Assembly: GCA_963575745.1 (NCBI GenBank)
Contig: CAUYUJ010008147.1
Span: forward strand, 155,467 to 192,966
Direction of reading: 5' to 3'
From: Prorocentrum cordatum
Lineage: Eukaryota > Sar > Dinophyceae > Prorocentrales > Prorocentraceae
Length of the DNA: 37,500 bases
The position numbers were made by a program, and so were the translations under genes. The notes beneath the pieces were generated by a model, which was not told where the DNA came from, searched no databases, and saw only the letters and a list, made by a program, of their open reading frames with translations. This document shows positions 1 through 9,850 of this stretch, piece after piece. The number at the start of each line of letters is the position of its first letter. The first letter of the stretch is position 1.

Positions 1-215
1 AGGTGAGAGGCGCAGTTTGAAAGCGACCAGCAACCAGCCCTCCACCCTTGTAATTGTTTGATCAACGAAACGCCATAACGACCAGCGAAAAGCCTCCCTC
101 TCTGTTAGTTTCATTCCGATGACTCGCGAGGAAAACTCAAGCGAACCGCCCTGTTCAGCCCACAAACATCTTCGGTGGTACGGAAGAGAGGACTTGCTCA
201 TAAGGACAAGGGACC
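1..215 (+). repeat. Leader repeat, copy 1, preceding a GAT array
   Basis: A non-repetitive stretch that recurs at 35265-35464 in the same orientation. Shared blocks include GAAAGCGACCAGC, CCCTCCACCC, AGCCCAC and GGACTTGCTCATAAG. Both copies run directly into a GAT/GCT triplet array. The left edge is cut by the window, so the true start is unknown. No coding potential is evident. It looks like the unique head of a composite repeat whose tail is a microsatellite. Confidence 0.8.
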
Positions 216-1276
216 GATGATGGTGATGATGATGACGATGAGGATGATGATGATGATGCTACTGATGATGACGCTGATGATGATGGTGATGATGATGCTT
301 ATGCTGATAGTGATGATGATGAGGAGGAGGATGAGGATGAGGAGAGGCTGTTGTTGATGATGATGATGACGGTGATGCTGCTGATGATGATGTTGGTGAT
401 TACGATGATGATGCTGACGGTGGTGACGATGATTCTGATTATGATGACGATGCTGATATTGATGACGACGAGGAGGGTGATGATGATGATGGTGACCTGG
501 GGGCATGAATCTGATGATGATGCTGATGCTGCTGATCACGACGATGATGCTGATGATGAGGACCTTGATCATGATGATGATGCTGATCATGACAATGATG
601 ATCATGATGATGATGAAGACTGTGATGATACTGATTATGATGATGATGCTGATGATGATGGTGATGGTGATGGTAATGCAAATGCGTGTGCTAATGCTGC
701 TGACGACGATGACGATGATGAGGAAGAGGAGGATCATGCTGATGCTGATGCTGGTGGTGATGCTGCCGGTGATGATGATGATGAAGATGATGATGCTGAT
801 GATGAGGGTGATGCTGATGATTCTGATGATGATGATGATGGTGATGCGGATGGTGATGATGATGACGATAATGCTGATGCTCATGATGACGATGATGACA
901 GTGCTGATGCTGCTGACGATGATAACGATGATGATGATGCTGATGATGCTGATGATGATGATGCTCATGCTGATGCTGCTGATGATGATAACGATGATGA
1001 TGATGATGATGATGCTGCTGATGATGATGATGATGATGATGATGATAACGATGATGATGCTGATGATGCTGATGATGCTGCTGATGCTGCTGCTGATGAT
1101 GATGATGATGGTGGTGGTGGTGATGATGATGATGATGATGATGATGCTGCTGCTGATGATGATGATGATGATGACGTGGTGGTGGAGGTGATGGCGGTGG
1201 TGGTGATGATGATGATGCTGATGATGATGCTGATGCTGATGCTGATGGTGATGGTGATGGTGATGATGGTGATGAT
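216..1276 (+). repeat. GAT/GCT/GAC triplet microsatellite, degenerate
   Basis: About 1.06 kb of imperfect triplet repeat dominated by GAT with interspersed GCT, GAC, GGT and GAG. Phase is kept over long distances, giving spurious open frames of poly-Asp/Ala, poly-Met/Leu and poly-His on both strands. Interruptions such as GATAACGATGATGATG recur at intervals, so it has probably grown by duplication of interrupted segments as well as by slippage. Confidence 0.95.
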
Positions 1277-1283
1277 TCTATAG

Positions 1284-2154
1284 GCTTACGCCACATTCCC
1301 TGACCCCTATATAAACTATTGTGCCTCCAGGAGTGCATTTCACGAGGCTTGTCCGAATCATGACACGGCGCTCGACATCGTTCCTGTTGCTTCGTTGCTG
1401 TTATCGTACCTCTTGGTGCTCTTTTGAGGCCTTTTGGTGGCATCTTGGCCTGTCTGCAGGTCATATCCGGCCGCCTCGAGGCATCTTGGGCCAAGTTTTG
1501 GGGCCTCTTGTGGGCTTCCTGGGGGCTTCTTGGAGGCTTTTGAGGTTCTCTCGGAGGTCCCTCAGGGCCTCTTGGGGTGTTCTTGGGGCAGGCTGGGGGC
1601 GTCTTGGGGCCGAAGGCTCGAAAAGGTGCCCTCTGGACTCCGTTTCGGAGCCGTCTGGGGGCCCTCTTGGGCTGTCTTGGGGGCTTCGTGGGCTGTTGTT
1701 GGACCCTGTTCGACCCTTCTTGGGGGCTCCTTTGGCCGTCTGGGGGCGATATTGAAGGTTTCTTTGCCCGTCTGGGACGTTGTGAGTAGGCGAGCATGCG
1801 AGAACTGCTGGTTTTTCTTAGGGAATGGGGCGATTTTTGTTCCTTGGGACCTTCTTGGGGCGCATCTTGGAGGCCTTTTGGGGCGTCTTGGCAGCTTCGG
1901 AGGCCGCCTGGAGGCCAACGTGGGCGTCCAGGGGCGATATTTCGGCGAATCGTGGCCCCTGGGACCGTCTGGGGAGCGTTTTGGTGCCTTCTTGGCCAGT
2001 TTTGGAGCCCTCCGCTTCCCCGTGGCGCGTTCGGTCCCAGTCGGGCTCCGCCAAGGGGGGGGCGGGTCAAATTGCCGGTTTGGAGTCCCTGGGGGGGGAT
2101 TATGGGGGGGGATACTTTACACGCCTAGAGACCCACAAGGGGTCGGCGGATTCT
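1284..2154 (+). repeat. G-rich dispersed repeat block 1, with junction to GAT
   Basis: Loosely repeating G/T-rich sequence full of CTTGGGGGC and GCCGTCTTGG words. It holds the diagnostic segment AGGGAATGGGGCGATTTTTG near 1817, which recurs several times in the 5111-7387 array. The first ~150 bp (1284-1440) is not repetitive. The right end carries the junction AAGGGGTCGGCGGATTCTG (from 2137), near-identical to AAGGGGTCGACGAATTATG at 7388; both lead straight into a GAT tract. Open frames here are Gly/Trp/Leu or Pro/Arg-rich and not gene-like. Confidence 0.8.
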
Positions 2155-2180
2155 GATAGTGGTTGTGGTGGTGATGACGC

Positions 2181-2236
<56 letters not shown>

Positions 2237-2417
2237 CTGATGGTAATGATGATGAGGATGTTGCTGCTGCTGATGATGATGATGATGATGCTGATGATGC
2301 TGATGATGATGCTGATGATGATGATGATGACGATGCTGATGATGATGATGCTGATGATGCTCATGCTGATGCTGCTGCTGATGATGATGATAACGATAAC
2401 GATGATGATGATGATGC

Positions 2418-2461
<44 letters not shown>

Positions 2462-2618
2462 CTGATGCTGATGATGATGATGATGATGATGATGATGCTG
2501 ATGATGATGCTGATGATGCTGATGATGATGCTGATGATGATGATGATGACGATGCTGATGATGATGATGCTGATGATGATGTCGATGATGATGATGATGA
2601 TGATGCTGATGATGATTC

Positions 2619-2663
<45 letters not shown>

Positions 2664-2757
2664 CGGGGTGGTGGAGGTGGTGGTGGTGGAGGTGGTGGCG
2701 GTTGTGATGATGATGATGCTGCTGCTGATGATGATGCTGATGATGATTATGATGATA
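2155..2757 (+). repeat. GAT triplet microsatellite 2
   Basis: About 600 bp of GAT with GCT, GAC and GGT variants, starting right after the G-rich block junction and ending where the sequence becomes A+T-rich. It contains an internal duplication: a segment with GATGATGACGATGCTGATG occurs near 2320 and again near 2545. Confidence 0.95.
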
Positions 2758-3036
2758 ATGAAAGAGAAGAACTCGAGGAATCATAATAATACCAAGAGTA
2801 TTAATGCTACAACTAAGAAGAACGCGAGAAGTAATGGTAATGCCAATAGTAGTAGGAATACTAGTATGACTAATAAGCATAATTCTAATGCTAATTTAAT
2901 ATGAATGCCAATACTAGTATAATTCATACCAGCAACAATACTGTTCATATTGCTAATCTTGATACGGTTCATATCGCTAATCATGATAATAATAATAATA
3001 GTAATAGTAATTGTAAAAGTAAGACTGATAATCGTT
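2758..3036 (+). repeat. A+T-rich decayed triplet stretch
   Basis: An island of strikingly different composition (AAT, ACT, AGT, AAG, GCT triplets) between the GAT tract and a GAG tract. Triplet phase carries on from the GAT array, so one frame reads Asn/Ser/Thr/Lys-rich without a stop up to 2904. It looks like a differently evolving AAT-type part of the same array. Not a plausible gene. Confidence 0.7.
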
Positions 3037-3220
3037 GTATGTTTGAGGAGGGGGAGGAGGAGGAGGAGGAGGAGGAGGACGAAGAAGAGGCGGATGAGGA
3101 GGAGGAGGACGAGGGGGAGGAGGAGGAGGAGGAGGAGGAGGAGGAGGAGGAGGAGGAGGAAGGAGGAGGAGGAGGAGGAGGAGGAGGAGGAGGAGGAGAG
3201 GAGGAGGAGGAGGAGGAGGA

Positions 3221-3257
<37 letters not shown>

Positions 3258-3260
3258 TGA

Positions 3261-3294
<34 letters not shown>

Positions 3295-3303
3295 GGTGAT
3301 GAT

Positions 3304-3390
<87 letters not shown>

Positions 3391-3690
3391 GATGAGGATG
3401 AGGAGGAGGAGGAGGAGGAGGAGGAGGAGGAGGAGAGGCTGAGGAGGAGGAGGAGAAGGAGAGGAGGAGGGGGAGGTGAAGGAGGAGGAGGAGGAGGAGG
3501 AGGAGGAGCAGGAGGAGGAGGAGTAGGAGGAGGAGGATGATGATGTTGATGATGATGATGCTGTCTCTGCTGAGGAGGAGGAGGAGGAGGAGGAGGAGGA
3601 GGAGGAGGAGGAGGAGGAGGAGGAGGAGGAGGAGGGACGAGGACGATGACGTGGACGAGGAGGAGGAGGAGGAGGTTGAGGTAAACGTGG
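3037..3690 (+). repeat. GAG/GAT microsatellite mosaic
   Basis: Alternating GAG-type tracts (about 3045-3220, 3400-3535, 3570-3690) and near-pure GAT tracts (3222-3290, and an uninterrupted run of about 28 units at 3305-3388). Purines are on the + strand throughout, so this is a candidate for triplex or other non-B DNA. Confidence 0.95.
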
Positions 3691-4009
3691 CAGAGGAGTG
3701 GTTGGAGCAGGTGTGAGGTCTTCAGGCTGATCGCTACTTCCCCAAACGAGCGGCAGTGCTCCTGGGGCCCCTTTGGGGGTGCCCCCTCTTCGGCAGCGTT
3801 CTCCGAACGTGCATTTCGCTGGAGGCTTGTCTTGTGAAGGCCTTACGGCTGGTGCCGCCGACCCTGAAAGCGGGACCTCCCCCCAGGACCCCTGCCGGCG
3901 CCCCCCCCCGGGACCTGCTTGGACCCCGGGAGGGGGTGGTATTCTGACCTGGGACCACCCTCCTTCGATGCTCGTTTCGGGGACCTTCCTGGAGCCCACC
4001 TAATGGATC
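3691..4009. other. Unassigned spacer
   Basis: GC-rich sequence with short C and G runs and no convincing gene. The words GTGCATTTC and AGGCTTGTC near 3808-3832 resemble 1333-1353 at the start of G-rich block 1, so it may be a diverged piece of that repeat. Short open frames here lack any domain I recognise. Confidence 0.5.
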
Positions 4010-4108
4010 TGTTCGACTCAGGTTCGACTCAGGTTCGACTCAGGTTCGACTCAGGTTCGACTCACGTTCGACTCAGGTTCGACTCAGGTTCGACGCAGCT
4101 TCGACGCA
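4010..4108 (+). repeat. 11-bp minisatellite with B-box-like units
   Basis: Nine head-to-tail units of GGTTCGACTCA; the first begins TG, the fifth is CGTTCGACTCA and the last two end GACGCA. Units 1 to 6 each contain GTTCGACTC, which fits the RNA polymerase III B-box consensus GWTCRANNC. No A box or tRNA fold is visible nearby, so a tRNA gene is not supported. Confidence 0.9.
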
Positions 4109-5110
4109 CGAGTGGAGCGAGTGGCTCCAGGAAGGTCTCCAGAATGAGCATCTAACCCTCCCTTGGGACCCTCCTCCAGGGGTCTTCCAGGGTGCTCGCA
4201 GGCACGCAACATCGACCCGTAGTCCTCCGCAGGCTGGTGTGCCCAACGCGCGCGCGGTGACCCCGCCCGCGTGGAGCCGAAGAGCCACGGTGTCCCCGCG
4301 AGCCCCGCCGCAGCCAACGGCGCTGGCGATCGCGATGCGTCCTCTCGGAGCCGGGGGCGCCTTCAAAATAGCAGCCGACTGCGGCGTTGGCGCTGGCAGT
4401 GCGAAATGGGTGGTTGGTGTGCCGACGGGGAGGGCGCAGAAGACGCAACATCCATCGTGCTGCTCACAGCTCCCTGCTGCTGCTGCCGCTCCTCCTTCTC
4501 CCTCCTCCCTCCGACCTCCTCCCTCCTACCTCCTCCCTCCTCGGCCCTCCTGCCGTGCCACCCCGGCCTCCCGTTGGGGCGGGGCCCCTGCGCAGGGATC
4601 CGTGGGCATCGGCAACGGGACCACCGGTGTGCAGGGCACGGAGGCCCCACGCGCGGGTCCGCCGCCGGCGCTGCCCGTCTGCGTCATTGCGGCTGCCGGC
4701 TTCGCGAGCGCGGAGGTACGGCCGAGGCTCGAGATCGCAGGTGGGCGTTGGAGGAAATGAAGAGGGTGGCAGGAGTGGATGGGGAGGGTGGATGGGAGGG
4801 TCCTCCTTCTACTCCTCCCACCTCTTCGGGATCCTTCCACCTTCTCCTCCTCTTGCCCCTCCTGCGGATCCTCCCTCCTGCTCCTGCACCATCTCCTCCA
4901 GCATTTCCTGCAGCACCTCCTCCCTGGCCTCTCCTCCACGGGAGACCCCAGGAGAGCTTGAGAGGGCGAAGGAGGCTCCATGACTCTCCAGGAGGCCGCA
5001 AGAGTGCCCTTGGCGGGCCCGGGAGGCCCCAGGAGTGCGGGAGAGAGGGGAGGGCAGGAGAGAGGCTCCCTGGTATTGTCAGCGTGGCGTTTGCACTCTC
5101 AGCGTGAGAG
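4109..5110. other. Unassigned GC-rich stretch
   Basis: About 1 kb between the 11-bp array and the 376-bp array. It includes C/T-rich tracts (about 4490-4545 and 4800-4930). Open frames exist in several phases on both strands, but they are Arg/Pro/Ser-rich, overlap one another and show no motif I recognise. I do not call a gene. Confidence 0.45.
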
Positions 5111-7387
5111 CCTTTTTCTGTCGCGCAGGGCCGAAAAGCGTCGCGCACGCCTTGCTTTCTTGCATGCACCTGGCCTTGCTTGGGGGGCATTCTTCTTTCC
5201 CGCATTTCAGCGCGAGCCCACGAGAGGGTCGTTGCGGTTGTTTCTGGGGCCTCCGCGAGGCCCTCGCTGGCCGGTTTGGGGCGTTTTTGGGGGCCTCCTG
5301 GTTTTTTTTCTGGGGTCGCTCTTGGACGCTTCCTGGGCCGCTGTGGGCCTCGTGAAAGGCCCAGAGGCGAGTGCGCTTAAAGTATGTTTTGTCCGTAGGG
5401 AATGGGGCGATTTTTGCTTCTGGGGGGCGTCTTGGTGGCTTCTTTGGGCGTTTTCGGGGCTTCTGGGACCGTCTGGAGGCAATCCTCGGCGTTGTGGAAC
5501 GATCCCTCGTCGACTCGTAGCTCTCTTGGACCGTTCCAGGAGCCTTTTGGGACCTTTTTGGCTCGTTCTGGGGCCCCTTCCGGTTCCAAGTGTGCGGCTG
5601 GCACCTTTACCCCCCCCCCTGTGGGAACCCTTTGGGGCCGTCGGGGGAGCCCTTTGGGGCCTTCCTGGGGCCGTCCTCGGTGGCTGCGGGGGCCCTGGGT
5701 CTGGGAGCCCTCTTGGAGGCATATGGGGTTTCCTTGAATTGATTTGGGGGCTTCTTGGGTTGTTGTGGACCTCGTGAAAGGCCAAGAAGCGAATGTGCTA
5801 AACTTGGACGTTTCCCTCAGGGAACGGGCCGATGTTTTTTTCTGGAGGGCCTCTTGGGCCGCGTCCTGGTGGCGTGTTGCGGCGTGCAAGCGGTTTCAGG
5901 GGCCGCGTGAAAGGCCAAGAGGCGAACGTGTTGGAAACATGTGTTTTTCATCGAGAATGTGACCGTCGTTGCTTCTGGAAGGCTTCTTGGGACGCCTGTG
6001 GGTAGCGTGTTGAGGCGTCTGGGGGGCCTGTAGGGCTGTCGGGAGGCCATGTTGGACGACTTGGTGCACTGTTGGACGACTTGGGCCGACCAGGAGGCCT
6101 TTTAAGAACCCTCTTGGCCCGTCTTGGGGCCCTCGTGGGACCGTCCTGCGGCTCTCCCGGGCCGTTGCTATGGTTTCTGGGGCCTTCGTTGGGCGCCCAG
6201 AGGCCGTCTTGGAACCCTCTTGAAAGCCTCTGGGGCTGTAGGGGGTCGATGTTGGATGCTTTTTGGGCCATTGTAGGCCTCGTGGAAGCTCAAGAGGCGA
6301 ATGTGCTGAACATGTATGTCTTCCCTTGGGAATGGGACGATTTGTGCTTGTGGAGGCCTTCGTGGAGCGCCTCGGAGTAGCTTTTTCAAGCGTCTCGGGG
6401 GCCTATGGGGAATTGTCTGCAGGTAAGCTGGGGCGGTTTTGACCGAATCGTCCCCCTCGTGGGCCGTCCAGAAGGCCTTTGGGGACCCTCTTGACCCGTT
6501 GTGGGGCTCTTGTGGGACCGTCCTGCGACTGTCCTGGGCCGTTGCTGCGGTTTCTGAGGCTTTCGTGGTGCGCCCGGAAGCCGCCGAAGAGCCTTTTTGA
6601 GAGCCTCTTGGGGTGTCGGGGGTCGAACTTGCAGGTTTACTGGGCCATTGTAGGCCTCGTGGAAGCCCAAGAGGGGAATGTACTGTAAATGTATGTTTTC
6701 CTATGGGAATGGGACGGTTTTTGCTTCTGGAGGCCCTCGTGGAGCGCCTCGTGGGCGCGTTTTCAAACGTCTAGGGGGGCCAATGGGGCCGTTTGGAGGC
6801 AATCTTGGGCGGTTTGAACCGAATCGCCCCCCGCGTGGGCCGTGGGGGCAGCCTTTTGAGGACCCTGTTGGCCCGTTTTGGAGCCCTCGTGGGACCGTCC
6901 TGCGGCCCTCCCGGGCCGTTGCTATGGGTTCTGGAGACTTCGTGAATCGTTTGGAAGCCGTCGTGGAGCCTTTTTGGGAGGCTCTTGGGCTGCGGAGGGT
7001 CGATCTTGGAGGCTTCTTGGGCCGTTGTGGGCCGCGTGGAAGCCCAGAAGGCGAATGTGCTGAAAATGCACGTTTTCCCAAGATAATGGGGCGATTTTTG
7101 ATTCTGGAGGGCCTTCGCGGGGCGCCTCGTAGTACTTTTTCAAAAGTCTTGGGGACTGATAGGGCCGTTTGGTGGCAATCTTTAGCGTTTTGGAGCGATC
7201 TTTCGTCGACTCGTAGCTCTCTTGGACCGTTCTGGGACCATTTTAAACCCTTTTGGCTTGTTTTGGGGCCTCCTGAGGCTCCAAGAGTGCGGCCGACACC
7301 TTTGCCCCCCACCCCTCCTCCAAACCGGCCGGACCGGGCCCCCGGGGGAAGGGTTTGGGGAGGGGGAAGCATCTCACACGTGACCCC
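5111..7387 (+). repeat. Tandem array of ~376-bp G-rich units
   Basis: The marker CCTCGTGGAAGCCCAAGAGG (variants) occurs at about 5348, 5769, 5901, 6278, 6654 and 7032. Spacings are about 421, 132, 377, 376 and 378 bp, so the unit is 376-378 bp with one shortened copy. Each marker is followed about 50 bp later by GGGAATGGGACGATTTTTGC (variants). The units at about 5399 and 7083 share a distinctive end, TCGACTCGTAGCTCTCTTGG (5509 and 7204), missing from those between, implying a higher-order period of about 1.7 kb. A diverged copy is in block 1 (1284-2154) and a fragment at 13956-14100. Confidence 0.85.
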
Positions 7388-7769
7388 AAGGGGTCGACGA
7401 ATTATGCTGATGATGCTGATTGCAAAGATGATAATGCTGCTTATGATGCTGACCATGATGATGCTGATGCTGATGCTGATGATGATGCTGATGCTGATGC
7501 TGAAGCTGATGCTGATGCTGATGATGATGCTGATGCTGCTGCTGATGATGATGATGCTGCTGATGATGATGCTGATGATGCTGATGATGCTGATGATGCT
7601 GATGATGCTGATGATGCTGATGATGGTGGTAGTGGTTGTGGTGATGGTGATTGTGGTGGTGGTGATGTTGATTGTGATCATGCTGTTGTTGCTTATGCCG
7701 ATGAATCTGCTGGTTCTGTTTCTGCTGCTGATGATGCTGATGCTGATGCTGATGATGATGATGCTGATC

Positions 7770-7841
<72 letters not shown>

Positions 7842-7860
7842 GCTGTGGTGGTGGTGGTGG
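7388..7860 (+). repeat. Junction plus GAT/GCT microsatellite 3
   Basis: Starts with the junction AAGGGGTCGACGAATTATG, shared with the end of G-rich block 1, then GAT/GCT triplets to about 7845, including a long uninterrupted GAT run at about 7770-7838, and a short GTG run. Confidence 0.9.
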
Positions 7861-8040
7861 TGGGCGTGAGATGATGATGGTGATTGTGATGATGAGGAGG
7901 AGGAAGAGGAGGAGTGTGACGAGAAGGAGGCGGAGGAGAACCAGGAATAGCTTGGTTCATGATGAAGGCGACGATGTGATGAGGAGGATGAGGATAATGT
8001 CGGTGAGGGTGAGGATGAGGAGGGTGAGGGTGAGCCAGGG
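7861..8040 (+). repeat. Purine-rich GAG/GGT tract
   Basis: Degenerate GAG, GGA and GGTGAG repeats with non-repetitive patches. It continues the order GAT then GAG seen at several places in the window. Confidence 0.75.
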
Positions 8041-8084
8041 AGTCGTAGCTCACACAGGTATCCTCTGCTCTACTTATGGCCCTC

Positions 8085-8175
8085 GTGCTGCTCGTGCTCC
8101 TCATGCTCCTGCCCCTGCTGCTGCTAGTCCTCATCGTCCTCCTCCTTCCTCATTTTCACCCCCTCCCTCCAGCTC
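8085..8175 (+). repeat. TCC/CTC-rich tract upstream of LINE-C
   Basis: Pyrimidine-rich on the + strand (GCTCCTCATGCTCCTGCCCC, TCCTCCTCCTTCC, CCCCCTCCCTCC), opposite to the nearby GAG tracts. It lies immediately 5' of the LINE-C insertion and so forms its upstream flank. Confidence 0.8.
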
Positions 8176-8192
8176 ATCCTCTAGCTCATCCG
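8176..8192 (+). repeat. Target-site duplication, 5' copy
   Basis: ATCCTCTAGCTCATCCG. It ends exactly where the spliced-leader relic begins and recurs with one transition at 12524-12540. A 16 of 17 match placed on the boundary is best explained as the duplication made when LINE-C inserted. Confidence 0.85.
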
Positions 8193-8214
8193 TCCGTAGC
8201 CATTTCGGCTCAAG
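8193..8214 (+). other. Dinoflagellate spliced-leader relic
   Basis: Twenty-one of 22 positions match the dinoflagellate spliced leader (TCCGTAGCC..., ending GGCTCAAG); the only difference is C for T at leader position 14. The leader is joined in trans to nuclear mRNAs in dinoflagellates, so a genomic copy heading a transposon marks reverse transcription of a trans-spliced RNA. It is not an SL RNA gene: no splice donor GT follows the leader and the downstream sequence is LINE. Confidence 0.93.
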
Positions 8215-8953
8215 GCCAAGATGGTGACTTCATAACTGCCTAAGCGGGGGTCGGCTCCCTTCCAATCGTCTCGACGGTTGGGCCCCTGCGCTTGCAGCAA
8301 CAGCCAGGGGTGAGCTGCCACCCATTCCAGCGCTTCGCTATCCATATCATCGCTGTTTCAGTATTCCATATTCTCGGTGCTGCTCTTCGAACCGACACCC
8401 TCCATATTCTCGCCGAGTCCGCTTCTGTGAGTGCAGTGCGGCGCCCGTTGTCTTCAGAATGGCTTCGCGCAGCGGCGCTCGCAGGGCCATCGGCGTCGAC
8501 ACGCGGCGGCCAGCGGATCGCGTAGTGATAGGGGTCAACGACAAGAGGCTTCCACAACACCAGTTGCCAGCCGAAAGCCACGACGTGAACGCCAATGACG
8601 TGCTACGAAGGAACGCAACCACCGGCAACAACAAAGGACCGCACCCATCGGAAGGGGGCGCGGGCAGCTCAGGAGGTGCCGCGTCGCAAGCTCGACGGGA
8701 ACAACGTCGATGACAACGACGCGATGAACAGCAACTACTGGACGACATCGACCGCTTCGCAACGCTCCCTGGCTCTGAGCGTCCTCGGCCTCCTGACCCG
8801 CTTCGGGAACGCGATCCTTGGGCCGCCGTTGCTCTAACATCAAACACTGGGACCGACACGCCGCCAGACGCACAAATGGGAAGGTTTCTATATGCTTCAG
8901 GTGCTGGGCAAGTCGCGCTTGAAGCCAAGCTCACCAACATCTTTACATGACAG
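8215..8953 (+). other. LINE-C 5' region before ORF1
   Basis: Sequence between the spliced leader and the first convincing coding segment. A short + frame at 8459-8713 is Arg/Gly/Asn-rich and could be a remnant of the ORF1 N-terminus, but it has no motif. I see no other gene. The first in-leader ATG (8220) is followed within a few codons by a stop. Confidence 0.5.
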
Positions 8954-9442
8954 ATGCAACTGGCCACCTCAAGGCAACCGGCGGAGACGACCGCCATAAT
9001 GCAGAATGCCACGGTCACGCTCCACAGCGAGCTCCAGACCATTCTGGGTCAAGCCCGTCAGCAAGACAATCGTCTCGACGCCCTGGACACCACGGTGCGG
9101 GACATCAGCCAGCGTGCCTTCGCGGTCGAGCAGGAGCAGCAGCAGCTCCGCTCTGACGTCGCGCGCATCCAGGCCACCCTGGCCATAGCTGAGGCCACCC
9201 TCCCGCCCCCGGACATGGCTGCGCTCGCGGTGTGGGATCAGATCCCCACTTCCGCACACGTGGAACGCCTTCAGCAGTGCAGCCATCTGGTGTGCGGCGA
9301 GCGCTGGGGCCATGGATCGCAGCTGCGGGAGTGGCAACGTCAGATGTCGAACTGGTGGGGGGCGTCCCATCCAGGCGTTCCTTTCTTTGCGTACTCGGCG
9401 GCGCGGCGGCTTCCTCGCGCAGTGTGTCTCTATTGCGCGTAA
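8954..9442 (+). pseudogene. LINE-C ORF1 fragment with coiled coil
   Basis: An open frame of 162 residues. Residues ~20-80 are heptad-rich and strongly charged (LHSELQTILGQARQQDNRL, then RDISQRAFAVEQEQQQLRSD), typical of the coiled coil through which LINE ORF1 proteins oligomerise before binding element RNA. After about residue 95 the sequence loses protein character. A later + frame near 9500-9560 (ISVNRNP, then RRELQTKKFVR) looks like the displaced C-terminal nucleic-acid-binding half. It lies 1.0 kb upstream of the endonuclease, the usual order. The start ATG is the first in the frame; the original N-terminus is uncertain. Confidence 0.65.
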
Positions 9443-9850
9443 CCTCCGACATGGAGGGCTGTGGCGCGCGTTTCCGCCAGCGACGCCAGCGGGGCCGTCG
9501 CCCCGTTTTGCATCAGCGTCAACCGAAATCCGTAGATGCCCAGGCGCGAGCTCCAGACAAAGAAGTTCGTCCGATGACTGTGGGGGCGGCATGCAGGTCC
9601 TCTCTTTCGGAAAGTTGGTGGCGACGGGATCATATCTCGCGACTCTGCCCCCATCGTCTCGGTCGAAGTCGGCAACGCAGCGACGGCGGCTGCGCGACTC
9701 AATGGGATGGTGCAGCCATCGACGGTATTGGGAGCGACAATCAATTCACCAACGCGGAGTTCCAACGACTATTCCGCGCCGCTGGCACTTCGCTGTGGTC
9801 TCCTCAACAATCGCTGGCGTCCCTGGCAGGTACTTCCCACAGCGTCTGCT

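Noticed and set aside
351-1283. Long open frame rich in Asp and Ala
   Set aside because: Direct translation of the GAT/GCT array, with equally long frames in other phases and strands. No start context or unique sequence supports a protein.
1308-1317. CTATATAAAC as a TATA box
   Set aside because: Dinoflagellate promoters are not known to use a standard TATA box and no gene follows; it sits in repeat sequence.
1825-2904. 359-codon open frame spanning G-rich block, GAT array and A+T island
   Set aside because: Open because triplet repeats keep phase. Its three parts have unrelated composition matching the repeat boundaries, not domains.
2977-3999. Ser/Pro/Leu-rich minus-strand open frame
   Set aside because: Product of the GAG/GAT mosaic read on the other strand; no motif outside the repeats.
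4010-4108. Cluster of tRNA genes
   Set aside because: Only the B-box-like part is present; no A box, acceptor stem or anticodon arm can be folded.
4010-4108. CRISPR array
   Set aside because: Units are contiguous 11-mers with no spacers, and the genome is eukaryotic.
4271-5107. 278-codon + frame in the unassigned GC-rich stretch
   Set aside because: Overlaps several similar frames on both strands, is Arg/Pro/Ser-rich and partly C/T repeat. No motif or intron evidence.
8193-8214. A functional SL RNA gene
   Set aside because: No GT splice donor directly after the leader, and the downstream sequence is LINE. The relic explanation fits better.
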